In this document: positions 44,566 to 53,041 of the stretch, one piece after another
Layout of the letters: every line of letters begins with the position of its first letter
Numbering within the stretch: the stretch's first letter is position 1
NCBI GenBank assembly: GCA_963703605.1
Contig: CAVPFC010000048.1
Span: 62,001 to 126,000 of the forward strand
Direction: 5' to 3'
From: DASXKD01 sp963703605
GTDB lineage: Bacteria; Actinomycetota; Actinomycetes; Streptosporangiales; Streptosporangiaceae
Length of the DNA: 64,000 nucleotides
Notes under the pieces: model-generated
Database searches by the model: none
The model's input: the letters and a program-made list of their open reading frames with translations, nothing else
What the model was told of the DNA's origin: nothing
Position numbers and translations under genes: made by a program

Positions 44566-44643
44566 GCTCATGCGATCAGGGCGTGGCTGGGCCACCCGCC
44601 GTGCGGATGAACACCTGGCGACGAACCCGGGTGCCGGGAACCC

Positions 44644-45306
44644 TCACTGCCCGGCGCTGGCGCCCTGCTCGGTCAGCGTGATGAGGCCAACCACCTGTGC
44701 CTGGGTCATGCCGAGGGCCGCGCCGACCGTGTACGCGGCGTTCCGCTCGGGGTCGGTCAGCGGGCCGTCGGCCATGCCGATCCGGACCACCTCGGCCAGG
44801 AACGTTTCCTTGCCGTGAATCGCAAGCTGGGCGCCGACCTGGGCCAGGGCCGGTCCGGCGCCCTCGGCCGGGACGCCGAGATCGGCGTTGAGCGCGGCGT
44901 CGTCGTAGCCCTGCGCGCCCGCGCTGGTGATCGCCGCGATGGCGCGCTGCCGGGCCTGTATCGAGCCTGGGTCACCGGCCCGGAGCATCGTGGTCGCTCC
45001 CGCCCGCATGCCGACCGGCAGCGCGGCCTGCATCTGCGCGGCTGTGGGCAGGTTGAGCACGTCGACGTGGTAGCGGGTCTTGCAGGTGGTGCACTGGACG
45101 TGCTCGCCGACCTTGTTCAGCGGGATCATCGGGACGAAGAACAGCGTGAAGAACCGCCGCCCGGCCCGGCGCCGGTACTGACGGTCACCGCCGCAGCGCT
45201 GACAGTGGAATACCCCCTGGCCCGTGGTGTGGAAGAACACCCGAATGCCCCAAATGAGCAGCACGATCCCTCCCGGGGAACGGTTCCAGACCAGCCCGGC
45301 AAACAC
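44644..45306 (-). CDS. Zinc-ribbon and TerB-like protein
   Basis: A 220-residue protein. The N-terminus has one hydrophobic segment (GGIVLLIWGIRVFFHTTGQG), then a zinc ribbon: FHCQRCGGDRQYRRRAGRRF, and HVQCTTCKTRYHVDVLNLPT (two CxxC). The C-terminal half (about residues 125-215) is a helical TerB-like domain (TFLAEVVRIGMADGPLTDPE, ERNAAYTVGAALGMTQAQVV). Similar proteins in actinobacteria are membrane-associated and of unknown function. It is divergent from the broken ABC transporter. Confidence 0.65.
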   Translation of the reverse strand: MFAGLVWNRSPGGIVLLIWGIRVFFHTTGQGVFHCQRCGGDRQYRRRAGRRFFTLFFVPMIPLNKVGEHVQCTTCKTRYHVDVLNLPTAAQMQAALPVGMRAGATTMLRAGDPGSIQARQRAIAAITSAGAQGYDDAALNADLGVPAEGAGPALAQVGAQLAIHGKETFLAEVVRIGMADGPLTDPERNAAYTVGAALGMTQAQVVGLITLTEQGASAGQ

Positions 45307-45436
45307 GATCTTTTGCCACTTTTAGGTGGTTCGCCCATCATGCCGTATCTGATCCGTTCGCACCGTGACATCTGTCATCCCCAGGTCCGGATGCGCGTGA
45401 CAGGGCGGCGGCCGCCGCCGCTCCTAGCGTGAAGGC

Positions 45437-45965
45437 ATGACTACGACACAGCTGGGAGCCGGGATGGCGGCGGTAACGTTCCGCGACGTCGTCAAGGTGT
45501 ATCACCCGGGTATCCGCGCACTGGACCACGTGTCCTTCGACATCGACCGGGGCGAGACGGTGGCGCTGCTCGGCCCGAACGGCGCCGGGAAGTCGACCGC
45601 GATCGACGCGATGCTCGGCCTGCGCACGCCGACCTCCGGAGAGGTCGAGGTGCTCGGCGGGCGGCCCGCGGCGGCCGTCGCGGCCGGCCGGATCGGCGGC
45701 ATGCTGCAAACCGGCGGCCTGCCGGAGGGCGGCAAGGTGTCCGAGCTGGTTGGCCTGTGGCCATGGAGGTGGGCGGTGGCGGCCTCGAGGAGTCGCTCAT
45801 CGTGCTGACCGCCGACGACAACGGCGCCCCGGAGCACGGTGGCGCCGGTAATCCGCGAATCATGGAAAGGGTGGGCTGAGGAATGGCCGCCTTCTTGAAA
45901 TTCGAGATCCTGCGCAGCCTGCGTAATGTCCGGTTTCTCGTATTACCGCTGTTCACGGCGGTCCC
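45437..45965 (+). pseudogene. ABC exporter operon remnant (ATPase with internal deletion, permease start)
   Basis: The ATPase begins intact from ATG 45437. VTFRDVVKVYHPGIRALDHV and GETVALLGPNGAGKST (Walker A) are followed by the Q-loop region (GGMLQTGGLPEGGKVSEL). It then breaks near 45750, and a different frame reads ESLIVLTADDNGAPE, the end of such ATPases. The signature motif, Walker B and H-loop are all missing. Next, MAAFLKFEILRSLRNVRFLV from about 45884 is the start of an ABC-2 permease, cut off where the hybrid kinase gene begins on the other strand. The transporter is dead, probably through a deletion. Confidence 0.75.
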
Positions 45966-48307
45966 GCCCTTTCCCGGGCACTCCCCGTCGGGCGGGCAAG
46001 GAGGACCTCGCGGACTTTCTTGAGCAGGGATGCCTCGTTGAATGGTTTCTCGAGGAGGTTGATCCCTGGCTCGAGGACCCCTTGCGCACCGAGCAGGCCC
46101 TGGGTATAGCCGGACATGAAGAGAACGGCGATGTCCGGCTGGAGTTTACGGACCTGCTCGGCGACCTCTTTGCCCTGGATCCCAGGCATTATCACGTCCG
46201 TGAGGAGCGCATCGATGTGGCCCTGGCAGGTGGTCATGGCCTTGATCGCCTGCCAGCCGTCGCCCGCCGTGATCACCTCGTAGCCGTTGCGGGTGAGCAT
46301 GCGGCGCGTTACCTCGCGCAGCGCGGGTTCGTCCTCGACCAGGAGCACCAATTCGTTGCCACCGCTCTTGACGTCGTCCGGCGGGCGCTCCTCGGCGGAG
46401 GCCGACTGGTCGGTCACCGGCAGCAGCACGCTGATGGTGGTGCCGAGCGTGGGTTCGGAGTAGATCCGGACGTTCCCGCGGGCCTGGGTGACGATCCCAT
46501 AGATGGTGGCCAGGCCCAGGCCCGAGCCCTCGCCCCCGGGCTTGGTGGTGAAGAACGGCTCGAACGCCCGGTCGGCGACCTCCGGCGGCATCCCGGAGCC
46601 GCTGTCGCTGACCTTCAGCACGACATACCGGCCCGGGGCGAGGTTGGCGTGCGTGGCCGCGTACGCCTCGTCCACGTCGACGTTGCTGGTCTCGATGCTC
46701 AGCTTGCCGCCGCCGGGCATGGCGTCACGGGCGTTCACAGCCAGGTTGACCAGGATCTGCTCGATCTGGCCCTGGTCGGCGAGGACGAGATCGAGGCCGG
46801 GATCGAGGCCGGTGACCAGCTCGACGTGCTCGCCGAGCGTTCGGAGCAGCAGCTTCAGGATGCTGGTGACCACATCGTTCAGGTTCAGGACGTGTGGCTG
46901 TACCACCTCGCGGCGCGCGAAGGCCAGGAGCTGACGCGTCAGCCGGGTGGCCCGCTCGGCGGCGAGCTGGATCTGCTCGATGTCTGACATGACCGACTCG
47001 CTAGGAGCGTCACCGGACGGGCTTTTGAACTCCTTGGCGACAAAGGCCGCGTAGTTGGAGATGACGCCGAGCAGGTTGTTGAAGTCGTGCGCCACCCCGC
47101 CGGCGAGCTGGCCCAGGCTCTCCAGCCGCTGTGACTGCTGGAGCTGCTGCTCCAGCCGAGCCCGTTCGGCCTGGCTTCGCAGCCGTTCCCGCTCCGCCTG
47201 AGTCTCCAGCCGCTCGGTGACGTCGCGGACGGCCGCGGTGACCAGGACGCCCTCGTCGGTGTCGATGGCCGACAAAGAGATCTCGGCCGGGAACGTACTG
47301 CCGTCGCGACGCCGGCCGGCCAGCTCCATCCCCGCCCCCATCGGCCGCGGCTTCGGATCGCTGACATATCCGGCCCGGTGGCCCGGGTGCACCTGCCGCG
47401 CCGCCTCCGGCACCAGGATCTCCACCGGCTGGCCGACCAGTTCCTCCCTGTGGTAGCCGAACAGCCGCTCGGCCTGGGCGTTGACCAGCGCTATCCGCCC
47501 GTCCCTGTCCACGCACACCATCGCGTCCGGCGCGGCCTCCAGCAGCCCCACAAACCGGGCCTCGGCCCGCTGCCGCTCGGTCATGTCCCGTGCCACGGTC
47601 GAGATTCCGGTGATCCGCCCCGTACTATCGGTGATAGGGGACACGGTCAGCGAGACGGCGATGATCGACCCGTCCTTGCGGACGCGGCGCGACTGGTGCT
47701 CCTCGACCCGCTCTCCCCGCACGACAGCGGCCAGCATGCGCCTCTCCCATTCGCGCTCCGCCTCCGGGAAAAGTATCTCGACCGGATGGCCGATCATCTC
47801 TTCAGCGGTGTACCCGTACAAGCGTTCCGCGGCCGGGTTCCAGCTGGTGATCACCTGGTCCAGCGTCTTGCCGATCACCGCGTCATGCGACGACTGGATG
47901 ATCGACGCCAGCCGGGCGGCGGTCTCGTGCGCCCGCCTCTGCTCGGTGACGTCGCGGACCGCAGCGGTGATCAGGATGCCCTCGTCGGTGTCGATGGCCG
48001 ACAAAGAGATCTCGGCCGGGAACGTGCTGCCGTCGCGACGCCGGCCGGCCAACTCCATCCCCGCCCCCATCGGCCGCGGCTTGGGATCGGCGGCATACCT
48101 GGCTCGGCGATCGGGGTGCACCTCCCGTGCCGCGTCCGGCACGAGGATCTCCACAAGCTGGCCGGCCAGCTCCTGCCTGCTGTACCCGAACAGGCGCTCG
48201 GCCTGCGCGTTGACCAGCTCGATTCGCCCAGCACCATCCACGCATACCATCGCGTCAGGTGCTGCCTCGAGCAGCCCCACGAACCGGCGATCCGCGAGAT
48301 GCCTCAT
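45953..48307 (-). CDS. Hybrid sensor histidine kinase (PAS-PAS-PAS-HisKA-HATPase-REC)
   Basis: A 784-residue soluble kinase. Three PAS domains occupy about residues 8-123, 130-245 and 250-365; the first and third are almost the same sequence (RFVGLLEAAPDAMVCVD in both). The HisKA box is LGQLAGGVAHDFNNLLGVIS (His near 405). The ATP-binding domain has VNLAVNARDAMPGGGKLSIE, DSGSGMPPEV, and GGEGSGLGLATIYGIV. A C-terminal receiver domain has LLTDVIMPGIQG with the phospho-acceptor Asp, and LLEKPF. No membrane segment is present, so the signal is probably cytoplasmic. The kinase stands alone, with no obvious output regulator next to it. Confidence 0.9.
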   Translation of the reverse strand: MRHLADRRFVGLLEAAPDAMVCVDGAGRIELVNAQAERLFGYSRQELAGQLVEILVPDAAREVHPDRRARYAADPKPRPMGAGMELAGRRRDGSTFPAEISLSAIDTDEGILITAAVRDVTEQRRAHETAARLASIIQSSHDAVIGKTLDQVITSWNPAAERLYGYTAEEMIGHPVEILFPEAEREWERRMLAAVVRGERVEEHQSRRVRKDGSIIAVSLTVSPITDSTGRITGISTVARDMTERQRAEARFVGLLEAAPDAMVCVDRDGRIALVNAQAERLFGYHREELVGQPVEILVPEAARQVHPGHRAGYVSDPKPRPMGAGMELAGRRRDGSTFPAEISLSAIDTDEGVLVTAAVRDVTERLETQAERERLRSQAERARLEQQLQQSQRLESLGQLAGGVAHDFNNLLGVISNYAAFVAKEFKSPSGDAPSESVMSDIEQIQLAAERATRLTRQLLAFARREVVQPHVLNLNDVVTSILKLLLRTLGEHVELVTGLDPGLDLVLADQGQIEQILVNLAVNARDAMPGGGKLSIETSNVDVDEAYAATHANLAPGRYVVLKVSDSGSGMPPEVADRAFEPFFTTKPGGEGSGLGLATIYGIVTQARGNVRIYSEPTLGTTISVLLPVTDQSASAEERPPDDVKSGGNELVLLVEDEPALREVTRRMLTRNGYEVITAGDGWQAIKAMTTCQGHIDALLTDVIMPGIQGKEVAEQVRKLQPDIAVLFMSGYTQGLLGAQGVLEPGINLLEKPFNEASLLKKVREVLLARPTGSARERAGPP
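47222..47560 (-). repeat. Direct repeat within the hybrid kinase, PAS3 copy
   Basis: About 340 bases coding for PAS domain 3 are highly similar to 47950-48290 (PAS domain 1). Several stretches are identical, for example around GAMELAGRRRDGSTFPAEIS in both. Confidence 0.75.
47950..48290 (-). repeat. Direct repeat within the hybrid kinase, PAS1 copy
   Basis: Partner of 47222-47560. The similarity at DNA level indicates a fairly recent internal duplication or gene conversion. Confidence 0.75.
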
Positions 48308-48569
48308 GGGCTACCGCTCCCTCCGTGACCACCGGGCACGGCCTCAACGCGCTGCGCCCGGCGGCCCAACGGCCCGCCTCCTGCACCTGCCCTTGCAGAT
48401 ACCCTAGTCACTTAGGGCATTCGATATGTTACCAACAGTAGCCGCCCCGGTCATCCTCTGGTGGACAGGGTTCCCGGGATTCCGCTGCGGCAGCGCACCT
48501 TGTCTCCCGGCGGCCGGCTCGCCAGGAAAACGGGTGGCGGGCACCGGGCTCCCCGGCTTGGCTGGGGGC

Positions 48570-49613
48570 ATGGATCTCGAGCGCTTCGACCCGGCGGCCG
48601 ATGCCGGGGCGGCGCGGGCGTGCCACGACATCTACCTGGCCGCCGCGCGCGCCGACGAGCAACGGCGGCCGCCGATGTCGGCGCGGGTCTTCCGGTCCTG
48701 GCTGACCTTCGGCTGGACCGAGGACCCCGCGGAACTCTGGCTGGCCCACCGCGGCGCCAGCCGGGACTGCGGCTTCTACCAGCTCAGCCTGCCGGCACGG
48801 GAGAACCGCAACCTGGCCGAGCTAACCCCCGTGGTACATCCCGCGCACCGCCGGGGCGGGCTCGGCACGGCCCTGGTCGCGCACGCGGCGGCTCGCGCCC
48901 GCGAGGCCCGGCGGACCACGCTGACCGCGCACACCGACGAAGCGTCCGCCGGGGAGGCGTTCGCCCGCGCCCTTGGCGCCAGCTACCGGATGACCGGGGT
49001 CTTCCCGGTGCTGCGGCTGGACTCCGTTCCCGCGGAGCACCTGGCCGCGCTGCGGGCGCGGGCGGAGTCCGCGTCCTCCGGTTACTCGCTGCTGACCTGG
49101 GAGGGGGCCACGCCCGAGGAGCAGCTTGACGCCGCCGCCGCGCTGTACCAGGCGGAGGAGGACGCGCCGCGCCCAGCGGGTGAGGAAACGCAGCGGTGGG
49201 ACCGGGGCCGGGTCCGCGCGGACGACCGGCGGATCGCCGATCAGGGGCTGCGCTTCTACACGGTCGCCGCGCGGCCGGAGTCCGGTGGCGAACTGGTCGC
49301 CATAACCCAGCTCGGGGTGGACCCGGCCCGGCCGGACTGGGCCATCCAGGAACTGACCGCTGTGGCCAGGCCGCACCGTGGCCACCGGCTCGGGCTGCGG
49401 GTCAAGGTGGCGATGCTGGGCCTGCTCGCCGAGCGAGAGCCTCAGGTCAGCAGCATCCTGACCCACAACGCGGGCGGCAACGAGCACATGATCGCGATCA
49501 ACGAGCAGCTGGGCTTCGAGGTCCTGGAGCGGCAGACTTCGTGGACGCTCGGCATCGCGCGGGCGCCCACCCTCGCGGACCTGGCTGCGCCCGGCGGCGC
49601 CGCATCGGCCTAG
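48570..49613 (+). CDS. Tandem GNAT-family N-acetyltransferase
   Basis: A 347-residue protein. Residues 1-165 form one GNAT domain with an acetyl-CoA loop (VVHPAHRRGGLGTALVAHAA). Residues 175-330 form a second, more divergent one (VARPHRGHRLGLRVKVAMLG). The end of domain 2 (THNAGGNEHMIAINEQLGFE) is typical of actinobacterial double-GNAT proteins, some of which acetylate antibiotics or mycothiol precursors. The substrate is unknown. The ATG at 48570 is preceded by a GGGGGC ribosome-like site. Confidence 0.8.
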   Translation: MDLERFDPAADAGAARACHDIYLAAARADEQRRPPMSARVFRSWLTFGWTEDPAELWLAHRGASRDCGFYQLSLPARENRNLAELTPVVHPAHRRGGLGTALVAHAAARAREARRTTLTAHTDEASAGEAFARALGASYRMTGVFPVLRLDSVPAEHLAALRARAESASSGYSLLTWEGATPEEQLDAAAALYQAEEDAPRPAGEETQRWDRGRVRADDRRIADQGLRFYTVAARPESGGELVAITQLGVDPARPDWAIQELTAVARPHRGHRLGLRVKVAMLGLLAEREPQVSSILTHNAGGNEHMIAINEQLGFEVLERQTSWTLGIARAPTLADLAAPGGAASA

Positions 49614-49673
49614 CCGTGACAGCACAGCCGCGACAGCCCAGCCGCACCGGCCCGGCGGCGGCAACCACCCTAG

Positions 49674-50681
49674 TTAGTCGTAAAAGCCCAGGCGGCGAAG
49701 CTGCTTGGGGTCGCGCTGCCAGTCCTTGGCCACCTTGACCCGCAGGTCCAGGTAGACCTTGGTGCCGAGCAGCGCCTCGATCTGGTGCCTGGCCTGGGTG
49801 CCGACCTCCTTGAGCCGGGCACCCTTGGCGCCGATGACGATCGACTTCTGGCTGGGCCGCTCGACGTACATCAGCGCGTGCACGTCGGTGAGGTCGTCCC
49901 GCCCGGCGCGTGGTCCCATCTCGTCGACCACGACCGCGATCGAGTGTGGCAGCTCGTCGTGCACACCCTCCAGCGCCGCCTCGCGTATCAGCTCGGCGAC
50001 CAGGATCTGCTCCGGCTCGTCGGTGAGCTCGCCCTCCGGGTACAGCGGCCGGCCCGGCGGCAGGTGGGAGACCAGCACACTGGTCAGGACGTCCAGCTGG
50101 AAGCCGGTTGCGGCGGAGACGGGCACGATGTCGGCCCAGTCCCCCAGCTCCGACACGGCCGTGAGCTGCTCGGCCACCCGCTCCGGCGGGACCAGGTCGG
50201 TCTTGGTGACAATGGCGACCACCGGGGTGCCGGGGATCCGGCCCAGCTCGGCGGCCAGGTATTTGTCACCCGGGCCGACCCGGTCCGGCGCGGGGACGCA
50301 GAACCCGATCACGTCCACCTCGGTCAGCGTGGACCGGACCAGGCTGTCCAGCCGCTCCCCCAGCAGGGTACGGGGCCGGTGCAGCCCCGGCGTGTCCACG
50401 ATGACCAGCTGCGCGTCGTCGCGGTGCACGATGCCCCGGATGGCCCGCCTGGTGGTCTGCGGGCGGCTGCTTGTGATCGCGACCTTGGTCCCGACAAGCG
50501 CGTTCATGAGCGTCGACTTGCCGACGTTGGGCCGCCCCACGAAACAGGCGAACCCCGACACGAAGCCAGGTGCCCGGGCGGCCTGGCCCCCGGGCGGGCC
50601 CGCCGCCGCGCGCGCGGCACCGGCCGGGTCCGGGCGCGCTGCTGCATCGGCAGATCGCGGCGGTCTCGGCGGCACTCCCAC
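49674..50681 (-). CDS. era: GTPase Era
   Basis: A 335-residue protein; I chose GTG 50681 with GGGAG upstream. About 40 Pro/Ala-rich residues precede the GTPase core. Motifs are G1 GRPNVGKSTLMNALVG, G3 VDTPGLHRP, and G4 VTKTDLVPP. The C-terminal KH domain follows (KSIVIGAKGARLKEVGTQAR). Era binds 16S rRNA and helps 30S assembly and cell-cycle control. It belongs to the conserved phoH-ybeY-CNNM-cdd-era run. A shorter start at SGFACFVGRP is possible. Confidence 0.93.
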   Translation of the reverse strand: MGVPPRPPRSADAAARPDPAGAARAAAGPPGGQAARAPGFVSGFACFVGRPNVGKSTLMNALVGTKVAITSSRPQTTRRAIRGIVHRDDAQLVIVDTPGLHRPRTLLGERLDSLVRSTLTEVDVIGFCVPAPDRVGPGDKYLAAELGRIPGTPVVAIVTKTDLVPPERVAEQLTAVSELGDWADIVPVSAATGFQLDVLTSVLVSHLPPGRPLYPEGELTDEPEQILVAELIREAALEGVHDELPHSIAVVVDEMGPRAGRDDLTDVHALMYVERPSQKSIVIGAKGARLKEVGTQARHQIEALLGTKVYLDLRVKVAKDWQRDPKQLRRLGFYD

Positions 50682-50760
50682 GTGAGGATTCTCCCGCAGT
50701 TCGGGGCCGGCCCGGCGCCCGCCTCTGATCACGGTATGCGGGGATCCGGCGGCCGGCGCG

Positions 50761-51099
50761 TCAGGGCATCAGCGTCGCCCGCAGGCTGCCGTCGGTGCCG
50801 ACGTGGAACACGGTCGCCTTCGGGCCGAGGTCGGCCACCGCCGCCAGGTCCGCGGCCTCGAGCGCGTCCGCGTCGCTGACCAGCGCCGCCGCCTCCAGGC
50901 CGGTGGCCCCGCTGGAGACCGCCATCGCCACCGCCAGCCGCAGCGCGGACAGTCGCAGCGAGGGCAGCGCCACCGCCGCGGCGGCGTAGGTCCGGCCGGT
51001 CTCGTCCCGCACCGCCGCGCCCTCGGCCGCGCCGACCCGGGCCCGCGCCGACCGCGCCAGGGTGATGATCTTCTGGTCTTCCTCGTCCAGTCCCGCCAC
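50761..51099 (-). CDS. Cytidine deaminase-like protein lacking zinc residues
   Basis: A 112-residue protein from GTG 51099, beginning AGLDEEDQKIITLARSARAR. It sits in the position and has the length of the small cytidine deaminase of the actinobacterial era operon. However, the zinc-binding and catalytic motifs (CxAE/HAE and PCxxC) cannot be found; the matching region reads GRTYAAAAVALPSLRLSAL. The fold may be kept with another role, for example as a structural or regulatory protein. An active deaminase is unlikely. Confidence 0.65.
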   Translation of the reverse strand: MAGLDEEDQKIITLARSARARVGAAEGAAVRDETGRTYAAAAVALPSLRLSALRLAVAMAVSSGATGLEAAALVSDADALEAADLAAVADLGPKATVFHVGTDGSLRATLMP

Positions 51100-51122
51100 G
51101 GCGCCGAGTTTAGTGCCGGGCG

Positions 51123-52418
51123 TCAGCCGGCCTCCCGGGCGCCGTCGCGGCCGGGGCGGCCGGCCCGGCTGGGCGGTTCGGCGCGCTCGACCGTTACGGT
51201 GCCGATGCGGTTGCGGCGGCCGGCCAGGCTCTCCGCGGTCAGGGTGAGGCCGGCCACGGTGGCGGTCGACCCGGCGATCGGGACCCGGCCAAGCGCGTGC
51301 GCGAGCAGGCCGCCGACGGTCTCCACGTCCTCGGCCTCGATGCTCACCCCGAACAGTTCTTCCAGGTCGGTCACGGGAAGCCGGGCGATGACCCGGGCCC
51401 GCCCGGCGTCCAGCCATTCGACTCCGGGGCGCTCCTTGTCGTACTCGTCGGCGATCTCCCCGACGATCTCCTCGAGGATGTCCTCGATCGTGACCAGCCC
51501 GGCCGTGCCCCCGTATTCGTCGATCACGATTGCCACGTGGATCTGCCGCGCCTGCATCTCCCGGAGCAGGTCGTCGGCTGGCTTGCTCTCCGGCACGAAC
51601 GTGGCGGCGCGCATGACCGACTCGACCTTCTCGACCGTCTCGGCCTCGGGATGCTCGCGGCTGCGGGCCACCAGGTCCTTGAGGTAGGCGATCCCGATCA
51701 CGTCGTCCTCGTTCTCGCCCACCACGGGGATCCGGGAAAAGCCGCTGCGCAGCGCCAGCGAGAGCGCCTGGCGCACGTTCTTGTCGTGCTCGACGAACAC
51801 GATGTCGGTCCTGGGCACCATGACCTCGCGGACGATCGTGTCGCCAAGCTCGACCACCGAGTGGATCATCCTGCTCTCGCCGGGCTCGATCACCCGGCGC
51901 TCCTCCAGCAGGTCCACCAGCCCGCGCAGTTCCTCCTCCGAGGCGCCGCCGTCGCGGCCGCCGCGGAACGGGGTCAGCGCCGAGCCGATGGCCATCAGCA
52001 GCGGGCCGAGTGCCCGCGCCACGGGGCCGAGCAGGCCCGCCACGGCCCCGGCAAGCTGGCGGTCGTACTGGCGGCCCAGCGCGGCGGGCCATACCCCGGC
52101 CACGATGTACAGCACGGCCGCCATGGCGGCCAGCGCGATCAGGTACGTCCGCCAGCCGTTGCCCAGCAACTGCACCAGGGCGGCGGTGGCCAGGACGACG
52201 GCGGCGGTCTCGCTGCCGGCCCGCAGCACGAGCAGCACGCTCAGGTAGCGCCGTGGCTCGGCCAGCGCGGCCTGGAGCTGGGCGGAGTCGCCGTTCGGGC
52301 CGGGCCGGGCGCGATCCCGCCCGCCTGCCCGGGCCCGCCGGATCAGGGCGATCTCGGCGCTCGAGCACAGCCCGGCCGCCACCGCGAGCGCTAGTGCGGC
52401 GGCGAAGAGCCACGCCAT
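51123..52418 (-). CDS. CNNM/CorC-family transporter (hemolysin-like)
   Basis: A 431-residue protein starting at MAWLFAAALALAVAAGLCSS, where the first membrane helix begins; a start 16 residues earlier is also possible. Three or four transmembrane helices (DUF21) lead to CBS domains (EVMVPRTDIVFVEHDKNVRQ, SGFSRIPVVGENEDDVIG, HVAIVIDEYGGTAGLVTIED) and a C-terminal CorC/HlyC domain (LPVTDLEELFGVSIEAEDVE). The family is implicated in Mg2+/Co2+ transport. It is coupled tightly to ybeY upstream. Confidence 0.88.
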   Translation of the reverse strand: MAWLFAAALALAVAAGLCSSAEIALIRRARAGGRDRARPGPNGDSAQLQAALAEPRRYLSVLLVLRAGSETAAVVLATAALVQLLGNGWRTYLIALAAMAAVLYIVAGVWPAALGRQYDRQLAGAVAGLLGPVARALGPLLMAIGSALTPFRGGRDGGASEEELRGLVDLLEERRVIEPGESRMIHSVVELGDTIVREVMVPRTDIVFVEHDKNVRQALSLALRSGFSRIPVVGENEDDVIGIAYLKDLVARSREHPEAETVEKVESVMRAATFVPESKPADDLLREMQARQIHVAIVIDEYGGTAGLVTIEDILEEIVGEIADEYDKERPGVEWLDAGRARVIARLPVTDLEELFGVSIEAEDVETVGGLLAHALGRVPIAGSTATVAGLTLTAESLAGRRNRIGTVTVERAEPPSRAGRPGRDGAREAG

Positions 52419-52425
52419 CGCAGCA

Positions 52426-53028
52426 TCATTCAGGTTCGTCCCGCTCCCGCGCGCCCACGCCGCCATGGTCCGGTCCCGCCGCGTCCCGCTCCGCCACGCC
52501 CGGGTTCCCGTTGCCGGCGGCCAGCTCCCCGGCGTCCTGGCCTGGCGCCCGCTCGGCGCGCCAGGAGTCGAGCAGCCGGTCCTGGAGCCCGAACATGGTG
52601 GCCCGCTCGTCCGGCTCGGCGTGATCGTACCCGAGCAGGTGGAGGATGCCGTGGGTACACAGCAGCTCCAGTTCCTCGGTCACCGGGCGCTTCGCCTCGC
52701 GGGCCTGCTCCGTGGCCACCGCGGGGCACAGCACCACGTCGCCCAGCACCGCGGGATCGGCGTCCGGGTCCCCGCGCGACCGGTCATTGCGGTCGCTGCC
52801 GGGCGGCGGCGGGCGCAGCTCGTCCATGGGGAAGGCCAGCACGTCGGTGGGGCCCTCCTCACCCAGCCAGCGCTGGTGCAGGTCGGCGATCGTGGCCGCG
52901 TCCACCAGCAGGACCGACAGCTCCGCCAGCGGGTGGATGCGCAGCTCGTCGAGCACGAACAGGGCCAGCGCCGCCAGGGCGGGCTCGTCCACCTCGATCC
53001 CGGACTCGTTGGCGATCTCGATGCTCAT
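52426..53028 (-). CDS. ybeY: Endoribonuclease YbeY
   Basis: A 200-residue protein starting at MSIEIANESGIEVDEPALAA. The metal site GILHLLGYDHAEPDE (the HGxxHLxGYDH motif) identifies it. GPTDVLAFPMDELRPPP and LGDVVLCPAVATEQA also match. YbeY trims the 16S rRNA 3' end and takes part in ribosome quality control. The 45-residue acidic Gly-rich tail (ELAAGNGNPGVAERDAAGPD) is longer than usual. It is encoded between phoH and the CNNM gene. Confidence 0.92.
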   Translation of the reverse strand: MSIEIANESGIEVDEPALAALALFVLDELRIHPLAELSVLLVDAATIADLHQRWLGEEGPTDVLAFPMDELRPPPPGSDRNDRSRGDPDADPAVLGDVVLCPAVATEQAREAKRPVTEELELLCTHGILHLLGYDHAEPDERATMFGLQDRLLDSWRAERAPGQDAGELAAGNGNPGVAERDAAGPDHGGVGARERDEPE

Positions 53029-53041
53029 CCGCGGGCCCCGG

